DNA of 64,000 bases, from NCBI GenBank assembly GCA_014529385.2, contig CM043958.1, positions 83,825,525 through 83,889,524 on the forward strand. Reading direction: 5' to 3'. The DNA is from Adiantum capillus-veneris. Lineage: Eukaryota; Streptophyta; Polypodiopsida; Polypodiales; Pteridaceae. Shown one piece after another: positions 51,439 to 62,622 of the stretch. Below the pieces are notes generated by a model that was not told the origin of the DNA, made no database searches, and was given only the letters and a program-made list of their open reading frames with translations. The position numbers were made by a program, and so were the translations under genes. How positions within the stretch are numbered: position 1 is the first letter of the stretch; each line of letters begins with the position of its first letter.

Positions 51439-52896
51439 TCATGTACCATCATAAAGAATCTTTTCCAAAGAGAGTGCTTCAGAGTCCTTCACAAGATCTT
51501 CATTGTTTGGCCCCTTGGAATTTTGGTTTGTGTTACACTCATGGTTCATGGAACAATACTTACATGGGATAGTTGCCTTTTGCTCTGGTAGATCCTTTGG
51601 TAGAAGGCGACTCAAGTAAGGCTTCAAGCGATAGCCGTTTACCTTCCTGGAGTGCTCTTTCCCATTCAAGTCCATAAGTTGATAGTAACTTGAATTGAAA
51701 GCCTTCTTGACTATGTATGGCCCCTGCCATCTTGTTTCAAATTTGGCATCAAAACGATTATCGAGTCGATTGTCATACCTTAGCACAAGATCTCCTTCAT
51801 TGATGCCTTTGTCCTTCAGTTTCTTGTCAAGCTTCTCCTTTGTCTGTGTGTCTTTCCTCTTATAGCACTCGTATGCTGCTTATCTTTTCCACTCAAGCTC
51901 AGCTAAGGTAAGAAGTTGATCCATCCATGCTTCTTGATCATCTTGTGCTGATTTTCCATGAAGTCGCATTGTTGGAATGTTTAGTTCAATTGGTTGTAAA
52001 GCCTCTTGACCATAGACCAAGTGAAATGGTATGAACTCCGTGGCTTCCCTATATGTGGTTCGATACGCCCACAAGGCACCATCCAAGAAGTCATCCCACA
52101 ACTTTGTCTTGTTTTTCACCATCTTTCTAATGATGCCTGCAATGACACCATTAGCTTTTTCTACCAAACCATTTGATTGGGGATAGTAGGGTGTACTGTG
52201 ACGATGTAGAATGTGAAGTTCTTCACAGACTTCTGTGAGCAATCCCTTTCTAAACCCTGGACCATTATCGGAAACAATCTCCAAAGGTGTGCCAAATCTT
52301 TAACAAATGTGAGTGTAGACGAATTTGCTCACTGTCCTCTCATTTACCTTTGCCACACTTTGTGCTTCCACCCACCTAGTCATAGAGTCTACAGCCACTA
52401 GAATGTAGAGTTTACCATTTTTTGTCCTAGGCAGAGGACCCATAGCATCAATGCCCCACTTTTCAAAGGGTCCATTTGCAAGCACTATTTGCCTCGGGCC
52501 ATACATCAACCTTCTATTTCCATTTATCTGACAAGTGTGACAGCTTTTACACCAATGTTGAACATCCACATGAAAACTTGGCCAAACATACCCCGAAAGC
52601 AAAATCTTCTTCACAGTTAATTCTTGGGCAAAATGACCACCACATGCCTCTTCATGCAAACCTTTTAGAATGGCTGGAATTTCCTCGATAGTTGGTACTC
52701 GTCTGCACACTTGATCCTTCCCTCTTTGATAGAGGGAGCCTTCTAGGAAGAGGTACATGCTTGCCTTCTTCATGAGTCTCCTCTTCTGAGCTTTTGTGAA
52801 GTCTGGTGGAAATTCACCCTCCAAAATGTAGCCAATGATGGGAGACAATGACTCCAATCCCTGGTACCTCGGTTGCTTCACAGCAGCCGCCACCAT
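51439..52896 (-). pseudogene. pol: Integrase of the Tat-like element
   Basis: N-terminal HHCC zinc finger (GGHFAQELTVKK, CKSCHTCQ), core Asp in GIDAMGPLP, second Asp in IVSDNGPGF and Glu in SNGLVEKAN with 35 residues between: the DDE triad is intact. The C-terminal part has RWQGPYIVKKAF and LKPYLSR. In-frame stops TAA (52300) and TAA (51880) fall where Gln would fit. It follows the second RNase H by a frameshift at about 52880-52896. Confidence 0.88.
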
Positions 52897-54887
52897 GATG
52901 ACTGTACTTCTTTCTTTTCACATGCAACGGCTTGTTGTGCAAGTAAATCAGCATCTTCATTTTGTTTCCTAGGAATATGATATAATTGCACCTCCTCAAA
53001 TTGATTAAATAGCCTACGGATGGTATGAACTTTGGCCCTTAGTCTTTCATTTTTGCATGCCCAAATGCCTAAAATCTGCTTCACAATGAGAAGTGCATCC
53101 CTTTTTACCATGAGACGTTGTATACCATGGCCAATGCATATTTTTAAACCATGAAGTAGTGTGTCATATTCTGCTTCATTGTTGCTAGCTGAACTTGGTA
53201 GATTGAACTTCTCTTTCATGACCACCTCTCCACTTGGGTTGAGCAACACTAGCCCTCCCCCTGCTTTTCCTGTGGCTCGACGAAAACCTCCATCAAAGAA
53301 CAAGGTAAAATCATTAGGAATACTTTTTTGTGGTGGCAATGGTAGGGTCTTTACTTCAGGCACCTTAATCTCCTTTTCATGCACCCTATAAGTGAGAATC
53401 CCTGCCAATTGTGCACGCACACTATCTTCTACCTTGAAAGAGTATTGGAACTCTTGCAACTCCATAATCCACTTTGAGATCCTAGTACTAAGATTCATTT
53501 GAGATGACACCCAAGGGAACAAATTTTTTGCAGTGAGAATTACAAAAGGTTTTGGTAGAAGGTAGGATCTAAACTTTCTCACCGCAAACATGAGAGAAAG
53601 CATCATGAGTTCTGCTTCTGTGTAGTCTCTCTCCAAAGCATTCATGACCCTACTAGCAAAGTAGATGGGTCGCATCCTTGTACTGTGGGGATCTTGTTGT
53701 AGCAACACAACACCAATTGTTTCCCTTCCAACACTAGAGCTAACAAAGAATGTGTACTCCCAACAAGGAGGCATGAGTGTTGGTAGCTCTGACAAAATGA
53801 CTTTAATGTTACAAAAATACTCTTCAAGATCATCAGACCATGCAAATTCTACTTGTTGTGTCAACTTTTGCAAAGGATGAAGCAACTCCGAGGCTAAGTG
53901 AATGAAGCGTGACATATACTTCACCTTCTGAATGAAAGAGATGACCTCCTTAAGACTCTTCGGTGATGGGAGCTCAATAAGAGCCTTTGCCTTTGAAGGA
54001 TCCACCTCAATGCCTTTATAGGAAACCTTGTGACCGAGCAAGATCACTTCATCCTCACCTATGTGGCACTTGTCGAGGTTGAGTTGACCTCCCATGTCGT
54101 AGAGCTTCTTTAAACCTTCTTCTACCCTTTGTAGATGCAATGATTTTGAGCTATAAATGCAGAAATCATCAATGAACACCCTAATTGACTTTCCAAAGAA
54201 TGCTTGAAACACCATGTTCATGAAACGTTGGAATGTTGCAGAAGCATTTGTCAGGCCAAATGGCATGACTCTAAAAGCATAACAACCCCAAGGAGTGATA
54301 AAGGTTGTTTTCAATTGATCTTCCAATGCGATACCTATTTGAAAGTAGCCGAGTAGCCATCACACAGTGTACTTCTCATGACCAGCTACTTCATTTAGTA
54401 TCTCATCCTGAAATGGGAGGGGAAAGTGATCTCTTTTTGTTGCCTCATTAAGTGGACGATAATCCACACACACCCTCCACTTGCCGTTTTTCTTAGGAGT
54501 GACAACAACGGGAGAGACCCACTCTGAATTCTCCACTGGATAAATGAAACCTGCTGCTAGAAGCTTTCTTACCTCCTTGAGTAGAGCCTGCTCCTTAATG
54601 ACTCCTAGCCTTCGTAGCTTTTGAGCCTTAGGTGTGGCCTCTGGCTTCAACTCAATCTTGTGTTGAACAACATCTACTCCACGCACATCGGTGTAGTCTT
54701 TAGCAAAAAGCCTCGGAAATTTCCTTAGCACACATTTGAACTCCTCTCTTTCATCCTTTGTAAGTGTTGTAGACAACATACCTTCTAACATTCCTTCATT
54801 TTCCACCTTTTGGTTCTCTCGAGGACCTACCTCCTCCAAGCCTTGACAAGAGGTCTCTTGGTTTCTTGGCTTAAACCTTACCCCCAT
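52878..54887 (-). pseudogene. pol: RT, RNase H and additional RNase H of the Tat-like element
   Basis: RT N-terminal half (54887-54360): GFIYPVENSEWVSPVV, KNGKWRVCVDYRPLN. Small deletions near 54340-54360 break the frame in the first-Asp motif. It resumes at TPWGCYAFRVMPFGLTNA and FIDDFCIYS (Asp pair kept). The first RNase H (gypsy type) is weak: the expected leading Asp region reads TFFVSSSVG, so its catalytic Asp appears lost. A second RNase H follows (about residues 340-470 of the 482): FTLFFDGGFRRATG, SNNEAEYDTLLHGL, MVKRDALLIVKQI and NEDADLLAQQA supply D-E-D-D. Two RNase H domains in tandem mark the Tat clade (Ogre, Retand). Confidence 0.88.
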
Positions 54888-55757
54888 GACTTCAATGGAA
54901 GACTCCTCTTCAGTAATGCTGCCGCTACTTTCTTCTTTTGAAGTGCTATCGGTCCAACCTTATTCCGTCTCACTTTGAGATGATTCTTCATGGAGCTCCT
55001 CTTGGCGTTGCTCCTTCATGTCAAAGACAACCTTCTTATGATTGTCATTCCTGCAAATTAATTTCCCACTCTCCCAATCCTGCAAAGCTCGTATTTTCAT
55101 TAGCTATGGTCTTCCTAGGATAAATGGGTAACCATTTCCCTTGGTAGACATGACATAGAAATCCACTGCCTTCTTAATGCCAAAGGCCTCCACAAAAACA
55201 TTTTTACAAATGCCTACGCACCTAGCCTTGCTATTGTTTGCCATTTTCACTTTGATTTCAGGTGTCTCATGGATGTGCATGCCTAGTCTTTGCATGAGCC
55301 CTTCTGTCATGATGCAAATTTGTGCACCCCCATCCACTAGACCTTTCCTAACCAATCTTCCTTTTATGTAACAATCTAGCACAGGTGTAATATCCTCGTT
55401 CATTTCAGCATGTGCAATTTTTACAACAGGAAAACTATCTTTTACCTTTCTCCTAGTGCTAACTGCCTTTGTTAAATCCCTCCTAACTTGTGGGCATAAT
55501 GCAAGAAACTGAGGCCATGAGATATCAGAACCCTTACCTCGCATGTCTTCCAACAGGTTGTATGGAGCCATACCATGTCCAAGAGGGAAGTCTTGGAGAT
55601 TGATACGATGTCGAGTCCTCTTAGCTTCCTTGGTCTCCTTTGCCTTCTTGCCTTGTCCATGGTCACTCTGTGATGGGACACCCTCTTTCTCTTTACCTTT
55701 TCCTCGGCCACGCTTAATGCCATTTGCTTCCATGTCAACCTCATTTGAGTTTGTCAC
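54888..55757 (-). pseudogene. Protease region of the Tat-like element
   Basis: Basic N-terminus (RGRGKGKEKEG), then KGLVDGGAQICIMTEG, a retroviral-type protease core with DGGA where DSGA is usual, then YPFILGRP. In-frame TAG at 55104, in what should read LGRPWLMKI, implies a Trp codon lost by G-to-A. A further TAA lies near 54960. It shares frame with the region after gag but is separated from gag by TAG (about 55758). Confidence 0.8.
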
Positions 55758-56708
55758 CTATACCACATGCACATTTGGATCTGGAAAAGGTGGAACTCCT
55801 TCTACCCCTTGTGGAGGTGGTCTTGGTCCATTTGGTCGTTGTAGAAGCCTTGGTTGTTGACCAGTTCCTTCACTTGCATTCATCACTGGGTAATTCAAGT
55901 TAGGTCTCCCTGGCTCTCCACGGGGCCAAGGACAATTATACATCACATGTCCAGACTCTCCGCAATTCCAACATTGCAAGACTCTCCTAGTTCGTGGCTC
56001 TCTCTCTTCTGACTTCTTTGCTTGTCCCTTTGGACCTACAACTTGTGCAAGGTGAATTGACAGGCTGCTTAAAGATTCGTTTAACTTCTCAATTACTTCC
56101 GCCGTTACCTCAGGAAGCTCCCTCGATGTTGATGCTTGTGACTTACCTTTGGGTCTAAGACCTTCTATTGGAACCTCTCCCCTTAAGCACTTGAGTTTCC
56201 TATATTTCTCAGAAGCCCTAGTTTCAGCTGCATCAAAGGTAGCAGGTGCACCCGCCTCAACTTTTACCTTAAGGTCAGGAAAGAGTCCGGCTATGAACCT
56301 CTCCTTCTTTAGAAATTCTGCACCATCACCAGGGTTAGCAACATTTCGTATCCATAGAGCCCAAAGACGTAGAAACTCTTGCTTGTACAAGTAGTAGTCA
56401 TCTAAGTCTTTTTGCTTATGAGAAACAATGTCTTGCCATAATTTTTGAGTGTTTTGGGGATCAAAGAAGTATTTCTTGAAACGATTCAAAACTTCTGTGT
56501 AATTCCCCTTAACTTCCTCAGGCAAAGAGTCAAACCAAGTGCTAGCATCTTTCCTAAGGACCACCTCAAACATTTCTACACGTTCTTGATCGGTTACTAT
56601 CCTCTTGATACGGCAAGACATCTTGAAATTTGCTAAAAATAATTCTGCATCCTCTCCAGGCTCTCCAAAGAAAAGAGGATATCCAGACATTTGGCGTTGG
56701 CTCTCCAT
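55758..56708 (-). CDS. gag: Gag of the Tat-like element
   Basis: 316 intact codons from an ATG. Residues ~10-180 form a retrotransposon capsid domain (YPLFFGEPGEDAELFLANF, DASTWFDSLPEEVKG, FLRLWALWIRNV, FIAGLFPDLKVKV). A zinc knuckle CWNCGESGHVMYNC (CX2CX4HX4C) lies near residue 245, followed by a Pro-rich tail. Ends at a TAG that reads directly into the protease frame. Either a real gag stop or a Gln-codon loss is possible. Confidence 0.85.
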   Translation of the reverse strand: MESQRQMSGYPLFFGEPGEDAELFLANFKMSCRIKRIVTDQERVEMFEVVLRKDASTWFDSLPEEVKGNYTEVLNRFKKYFFDPQNTQKLWQDIVSHKQKDLDDYYLYKQEFLRLWALWIRNVANPGDGAEFLKKERFIAGLFPDLKVKVEAGAPATFDAAETRASEKYRKLKCLRGEVPIEGLRPKGKSQASTSRELPEVTAEVIEKLNESLSSLSIHLAQVVGPKGQAKKSEEREPRTRRVLQCWNCGESGHVMYNCPWPRGEPGRPNLNYPVMNASEGTGQQPRLLQRPNGPRPPPQGVEGVPPFPDPNVHVV

Positions 56709-56811
56709 TATTATGAAAGATTACAACACGAGTTACAATAAGGGATACAATAGAGATTTAGAACCACTCGCCTGCAAATGAAGAAGTAAGAAAATACCAC
56801 TCTAGGTTTTC

Positions 56812-57216
56812 TTATTCAGCTATCCAAGCTTCAATGAGGTCTCGATTTGTTTGATCAAAACAAAAAGGTAGACTATTGATGAGCTCTAAGAAGGGTTGAA
56901 ATTCTTCAAAGCTAAGGCGATAAACAGAAATCTCTAGAACTTCATTTTCTGGATCCAAAAGAGCAACCACGTCCCAAGTGATAAATTGCACTTGCTCTAC
57001 AATTCCCAACGCACAAGCGGTTTGTATAAAAACTAGATCTTCATGCTCGTCGAAGGCCGTGAGAAAGTAGCAATTGACTAGGAGCTCCTTTCCTTCGAGT
57101 TCCACACAGTCGGAGTGAGGCAACCTTCTCACAATTTCATAAAGAACATCCTCATCAAGTCCAATCAAGTTTGCAAGATTTAAAGACTCCACTTGTGCTA
57201 CAAAATTCCTGGACAA
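56812..57216 (-). CDS. Accessory ORF B2 (134 aa), paralogue of B1
   Basis: Intact frame between B1 and gag. It shares with B1, in order: EIVRRLPHSD (VVRRLPHNK in B1), LVFIQTACALG (AFIQLVCALR), YRLSFEEFQPFLELINSLPF (HRLPFGEFFPHLRLINSLPF) and NRDLIEAW (DRELFIAC). Acidic overall. No family recognised; the short (V/I)VRRLPH segment recalls an F-box helix, but that is weak. No signal peptide or membrane segment. Confidence 0.65.
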   Translation of the reverse strand: MSRNFVAQVESLNLANLIGLDEDVLYEIVRRLPHSDCVELEGKELLVNCYFLTAFDEHEDLVFIQTACALGIVEQVQFITWDVVALLDPENEVLEISVYRLSFEEFQPFLELINSLPFCFDQTNRDLIEAWIAE

Positions 57217-57262
57217 AAACTCCTTAGGATTATGGTTAAATCATTCAAAAGCATAAAGAGAT

Positions 57263-57808
57263 TTACAATGTCTCTATGAACAAAGTGTCATAGAAAGTAG
57301 AGAAGGATGAGAATTTATACAAATTTGCAATCTTCTCTATGCTCTCTTTATTAAGACAAGCTATGAATAGCTCCCTATCTCCTTTGTTGAAAGCGAACGG
57401 AAGACTATTAATAAGACGCAAATGAGGGAAAAATTCACCAAATGGGAGTCTATGAAGCATGAACTCTGGCCGCACGTTTCCTGAAGAGTCTTCCTCAATG
57501 GTGAAATGCACTCGCCAAACGCTAAATTTCACTCTATTTACCAATCTTAGGGCACACACTAGTTGGATGAATGCGCGGTCTTCCTTAGTGCCCAACAACA
57601 TGAGGAAAATGGAATCCACGCGTAGGACGTTCCGTCTTAACTTCACCACCCTCTTGTTATGAGGGAGACGCCTTACTACTTGCTCCTGCAACTCAATTGG
57701 GAATAGAGCTAGATCTCTAAGGATTGAACTTTCACTGCACACACATTCCCAGTTAGAACAAATGATCGTTTTTTGTTTCTTGTAACAACTTGGACAAAGA
57801 AAAAACAA
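57263..57808 (-). CDS. Accessory ORF B1 (181 aa)
   Basis: Intact frame. The N-terminus has clustered cysteines, CPSCYKKQKTIICSNWECVC, which could bind a metal. Residues ~35-150 are homologous to B2. Residues ~35-60 (LALFPIELQEQVVRRLPH) look F-box-like but lack most of the consensus, so I do not assign it. A Phe/Ser-rich tail (KFSSFSTFYD) follows. It sits 46 bp upstream of B2 and 34 bp downstream of A2. Translation mechanism unknown. Confidence 0.65.
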   Translation of the reverse strand: MFFLCPSCYKKQKTIICSNWECVCSESSILRDLALFPIELQEQVVRRLPHNKRVVKLRRNVLRVDSIFLMLLGTKEDRAFIQLVCALRLVNRVKFSVWRVHFTIEEDSSGNVRPEFMLHRLPFGEFFPHLRLINSLPFAFNKGDRELFIACLNKESIEKIANLYKFSSFSTFYDTLFIETL

Positions 57809-57842
57809 ACATACACACTATTTTGCCAGGCTGCGCTTCATT

Positions 57843-58061
57843 TTAAAATAAAATGAACACATGTACATCAAAAGAAGTGTGGTAGTTGATGAGAGGTAGA
57901 ATGACAGGGTTTGGTGATGCAAGAATTTCTCCTACTCTTTGGGCACCAAACATGAACACCATACATTGTTGAAAATGGATTTTCCTACTAATTGCAATGT
58001 TTATTCTAATGTGTGGAGCGAAATGGAAGGGGAAAACCTCTATTCCTGGGCCATTATCCAT
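57843..58061 (-). CDS. Accessory ORF A2 (72 aa), paralogue of A1
   Basis: Hydrophobic C-terminal half. It shares with A1 the pattern I-(S/R)-K-hF-Q, the word NPxILPLIxY and the ending FDVHVFILF (LDVYIFVLF in A1), followed directly by the stop. It is in the same frame as A1, separated by two stops. Could be a separate small protein or one half of an ancestral duplicated protein. Confidence 0.55.
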   Translation of the reverse strand: MDNGPGIEVFPFHFAPHIRINIAISRKIHFQQCMVFMFGAQRVGEILASPNPVILPLINYHTSFDVHVFILF

Positions 58062-58082
58062 GGTCTATGCATGACCTAATGC

Positions 58083-58295
58083 TTAAAACAAAACAAAAAT
58101 ATAGACGTCCAAACTAAGGTCGTACCTAATGAGAGGCAAAATAAAAGGATTTACTGAAGCGTTTATCTCGGCCAACCTAAGAGGACCTAAAATTCTACGA
58201 ATGACACGTTGAAATTGCAACTTAGTACTAACAGTTATGTGTACCTTTTGCCTTGCAATGGGAATGAAGGGATCATACAAATTTTCGTGATTCAT
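58083..58295 (-). CDS. Accessory ORF A1 (70 aa)
   Basis: First ORF after the primer-binding site (about 53 bp from it). It contains KVHITVSTKLQFQRVI, then NPFILPLIRYD and ends LDVYIFVLF. Homologous to A2 over most of its length. No known family recognised. The frame may start upstream at a non-ATG; 58295 is simply the first Met. Confidence 0.55.
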   Translation of the reverse strand: MNHENLYDPFIPIARQKVHITVSTKLQFQRVIRRILGPLRLAEINASVNPFILPLIRYDLSLDVYIFVLF

Positions 58296-58347
58296 GCAAA
58301 CTACTTGACTATGCTAAAGGTTGATTCTGCACAAAAAAACACAAGCC

Positions 58348-58366
58348 GTCCTCAGTGGGGGCACCA
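58348..58366 (-). other. Primer-binding site of the Tat-like element
   Basis: TGGTGCCCCCACTGAGGAC on the minus strand, three bases after the LTR. It is not the initiator-Met type; which tRNA it matches cannot be decided by eye. Confidence 0.75.
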
Positions 58367-58369
58367 ATT

Positions 58370-58646
58370 TGAAGCGGTCCGGGGCGGGCAACAAGAAGAG
58401 CAACCTCTAGACACTCTTCAAGGCTCCCGTGCTGCTCAATGGGGCTGGGGTACAACACAACACAAACCAAAACAACAAACCCACAGCCAAATCCCAACTA
58501 CACAAGGGGCACCACCTAGTTTAAGAGAAAACTAGGACGCAAAAGAGGAGAATCGTTAGAGCAACCCACAAACAAGCAAGGAATTTACACTAACCCTAAC
58601 ACCAATGGAACACTCTCACACACTAAAACACGAGAGAGAGAGAGAG

Positions 58647-58706
<60 letters not shown>

Positions 58707-61078
58707 TGCTCGGGCTGCTTTGAAACGTATCGACAATGATCAAGCAAACACAACTATATATTTAAGAAAGACAGAGAAAGGGGGAGGGGGTGCTTGTTGC
58801 ATTAATACCTTCTTACAAATCTGTCATGACAAATCAAAGTGAGATTAGTATTTGTTCAACATAGCTTGCGTAAATTTCACCACAACACATCACAAGAAAA
58901 GCCATCCCAATCACTGTCTTAAGACTAGGGGAGTCCTCTCCACCCTGTCGCCCTCTTACAGAATGTGGGATTTATGGCTAGATTGATGACAACACCAGAG
59001 ACAAGCTATCAAGAACTTAACAAAAAACACCAAGACACTTACGCATCATTGTTGTCCATTACTTCACGTTGGAAGGGAGACAAAGTATCCAAGCTTAGTC
59101 CAAATCCACCCTCCTTGATTCAGAAAATGTTGGGCTTACACTAGTAGGAGAAATGATAGATTTCCTACTCTCAATTGAATCATCACTCTCTCTCTTACAA
59201 TGGCATAGAGTTCCCTTGCTAATCCCCTATTACAACACATGCACATGCATAAGACAATGAGCTTCCACTCAAGAGCTCCTTCTAGAGAGGTTGAGCTTGG
59301 CTTCTCAAGCTATAGCATAGTGCTCTTTCTTCTGGCTCCCCTTTTTGTGCTAGCTACACCCTCCTTTTATAGCAATTTTGAAGGCTAGGGTTACTCCTCT
59401 AACCATGGTTGGGTTAGATTTTCAACAATTTATCTAATTTCTTTTGCTTGGAATTATCAAGAAGTTGGTGGGGAAAGAGAGAGGAGAGAAATGGAGGTGA
59501 TAGGACTTTTCATAGTGGGTTAGTGTTAGTAGAGTTAGTATTAATTTACAAATGGAATTGGATATTTACAATGGGAGTATCCATGTAGGATACAAATAAG
59601 GAAGAAAAACTCTTAAGAGGTAAGAAAAGGTGGATTTATTACAAGGTTGATGCTCCAAGTGTCTTGAGTAGGGCCAATTTTGATGCTTGTTGACGGTCCA
59701 CTAGCTTTGACGGTACATTTTTTCTCCACTCTTGACCTTCCTTGAGAGACAAGGTAATTGAAGCTGAGTAATCAACCACCATGATGCTGTCTTTTAAGAG
59801 AAGAGGTTGAATTTTGTGGTTTTTTTGATAGATATGGGTAATTTGGAGGAGGAAAAATGAGACTAGGTGGTCAATTTTGGAATGGAATTGTGTGTGGGAG
59901 GTATGAGTTCACCATGGGTTCTCTTATTCTTCAAGGTTGAGGAGAAGGTGAGTAGGGTGCAGAGAGGAGTGGTGAGAGAGGTGGGGATGATGAGTGGAGA
60001 AGTGTGTGTGAAAGAGGAAAATGATAAAGTGGAAGAGAGAGTGTGGCTGCATAGCATGGGAAAAATGGGGTCCACCAATAAAATCATAGCTCACAGCTTG
60101 TAGCTCAAAAAAATATGAAAAAATTTGAGGCAAAAGTTCAGCCCACGAGCTACAACTTTTGTTTGTATCACCTTTTCAAATTCGGAGAGCAAGTGAACTT
60201 TAAAAATTCAGCAAAACCGACCGTTATTTTGCACTGCACAAGGTCCTTGTGGGGTCCTTCTTTGGATGATTCTTTTGAATACCTCCAAGAGTGAGCCCTC
60301 CATAGTTCATGTATGCATGCCACCTACCCTTGACCTTACTTGGTAGGTCTATAATTGAAGATATTGTTGAGAGCATGATATAAGTGAATAGTACAACTAA
60401 GAAAATCAAATATTGAGGGGTCTAAAAAATATGTACATGTCAAATATAAATAATATAAGTGGAAAAAAATATAAAGGGGTCAAAAGAAATCTCTCTCATT
60501 ATGAGGCTACCATAAAAAGATGAATATTTTTGGTGTTCTAATTTTTTAGAAAAAAAACAAAATAGATGTAGGAAGGGAAAAATCACAATAGTGAAAAAAT
60601 ATATACATAAATAAAACTAATTTTTTTGGATTTTTGTTAGGGTGAAGTTACACCAAATATAAGAGAAGCTTACATGAAAATATTTCTATATGGAATAAAG
60701 AGTATGAAAAATGGTAAGAAAAATTGTGGTAATGGTGAGGCAATGTACAGAGCATAAATAACACACACCTAGGTAGAAATATTTAAATAAATACCAAAAT
60801 AATTATGAAAAAATCTTTTATTTAAGCCCCATATACAAAGAAATATTTACATATGCATGGACCATAATATACTTATATTTTTTATTTTTTTGGCTCAACT
60901 AGCCCAATGCCTAGCTAATTGAGGGTTTTTTATTTCAGTAACGAGATATGAGAAAAGTCTCCTAACTCACACGCACCTATATACAGTGAAAGGGTGAGGG
61001 TAACCACAGTGTTTGAGTGATTTGATAGGGGGGGATAACTCACTTTGGCAATCACAGAGAGCCGAAAAACGGCTATCA
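58370..61078 (-). mobile_element. 5' LTR of the Tat-like element
   Basis: Near-identical to 48676-51410. Carries (GA)n at about 58632-58702. It joins the copia RT at 61079 through the CCAG duplication. Confidence 0.93.
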
Positions 61079-61082
61079 CCAG

Positions 61083-62622
61083 CAATCAACATGTCATCCA
61101 CATACAAAATAAGGATCAACCAACTGCCATCTTTAGCCTTCTTTGTATATAGACAGTGATCAAACTCACTACGTTTGTAGCCTTGAGAAAGCATAAACTT
61201 GTGGAATTTATGGTACCATGCCCTCGGTGATTGTTTTAAGCCATAAAGACTCTTTAACAACTGGCATACCCAATCTTCCTTGCCTTTCTCAACAAACCCT
61301 TCTGGCTGCTGCATGTAAATTTCCACATCTAAATCACCATGCAAGAACGCTGTCTTGACATCCATTTGGTGCAACACCAAATCTAATATGGCAACCAATG
61401 CAAGAAAGCATCTCAATGTAGTCATCTTGACCACCGGAGAGAAGACTTCATCAAAGTCAATGCCTTGTTCTTGCTTAAAGCCCTTGGCAACAAGCCTTGC
61501 TTTGTACTTTGGCTGACTATCATGAGCGGTGATCTTATACCTGTAAACCCATTTACAAGGTAGAGCCTTTTTGCCCTGTGGTAATTTAACTAGCTTCCAT
61601 GTCTTGTTTTTATTCAGAGCTTTCATCTCTGACTGCATGGTCAATTGCCAATTCCCGGAGTCCTTCATTTGCACTGCTTCCTTGTAACATGAAGGCTCAT
61701 TGCAATCAGTCAACATGACATAGTTCATAGATGGAACAAACCTATCAAGAGGTCGCGTGACACGTCCAGATCTACGCACAATAGGTGGCTCAAGCTCAGC
61801 CACAACCTGTGGTTCCACTCTATCCTGTCCTTGCTCCTCTTGAGCCCTGACATTTTTTCTTGCACGTGCAGGTCCATCTTCTTGGAAGACAACTCTTCTA
61901 ATCTCCTCAACCCTCTCTGGTTTAGAATGATATTTGGATTCATTAAAGTGAACATCATTGCTGCGGACAACCTTTCTGGATTCGGGATCCCAAAGTCTGT
62001 ACCCCATCTCACCAGAATTACCATAGCCTAGAAAGATGCACTTTCTACTCTTTGGCTCAAGTTTGTTCCTAAATTCCTTTGGAACGTGAGTATATGCCTC
62101 ACAGCCAAAGACTCTAAGATGCTTGTATGAGGGTATTTTGCCTGACCATACCATCTCTGGCACTGAATCCTTCTGCAAAACCTTGCTAGGAGATCTATTT
62201 ACAAGATGAACAGCTGTTGATACAGCTTCAGCCCAAAACCCATTTGGCAGTTGTGCATTAGACAACATACTTCTGACTTTCTCTTGTATGGTCCTATTCA
62301 TCCTCTGAGCAACACCATTTTGAGGAGGATTGTAAGGAGCAGTAAGTTCACGTTTTATACCTTTTGACTCACAAAAGTCCTGAAAGGCCTTTGAAACATA
62401 CTCTCCACCATTGTCAGTGCGTAAGCATTTAAGCTTCTTGCCACTCTGATTCTCCACAAGTGTCACAAACGTTTTGAAAACACTAAACGCTTCATCCTTG
62501 TGCCTGAGAAAGTAAACCCATACTTTCCTCGAGTAATCATCTATAAATGTCATAAAGTAAGAAGCTCCCCCTAGAGATAGGTTAGGCATAGGTCCACACA
62601 AATCACTATGAACAAGTGCCAA
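61083..62622 (-). pseudogene. pol: Copia integrase and RT N-terminal part
   Basis: The integrase core begins LVHSDLCGPM (first Asp); the second Asp is in LRTDNGGEY; 35 residues later, where Glu is expected in NGVAERMNR, the codon is CAG and the residue Gln (NGVAQRMNR), so the triad is D-D-Q. RT: WVYRYKITAHD, ARLVAKGFKQ, DVKTAFLHGDL (catalytic Asp), LKSLYGLKQSPRAWY and ILYVDDMLIAG (Asp pair). It is cut at 61082 by the gypsy insertion; codons after that point belong to its LTR. An in-frame TAG (about 62623) separates it from the gag-protease part. Confidence 0.9.

Noticed and set aside
57263-57808. Calling B1 an F-box protein
   Set aside because: Only a short LPxEL...RRLP-like stretch fits; the rest of the F-box consensus is missing.
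59863-60409. ORFs repeated in both long LTRs of the Tat-like element (also 50257-50742)
   Set aside because: LTR sequence without domain or conserved start; appear twice only because LTRs are duplicated.
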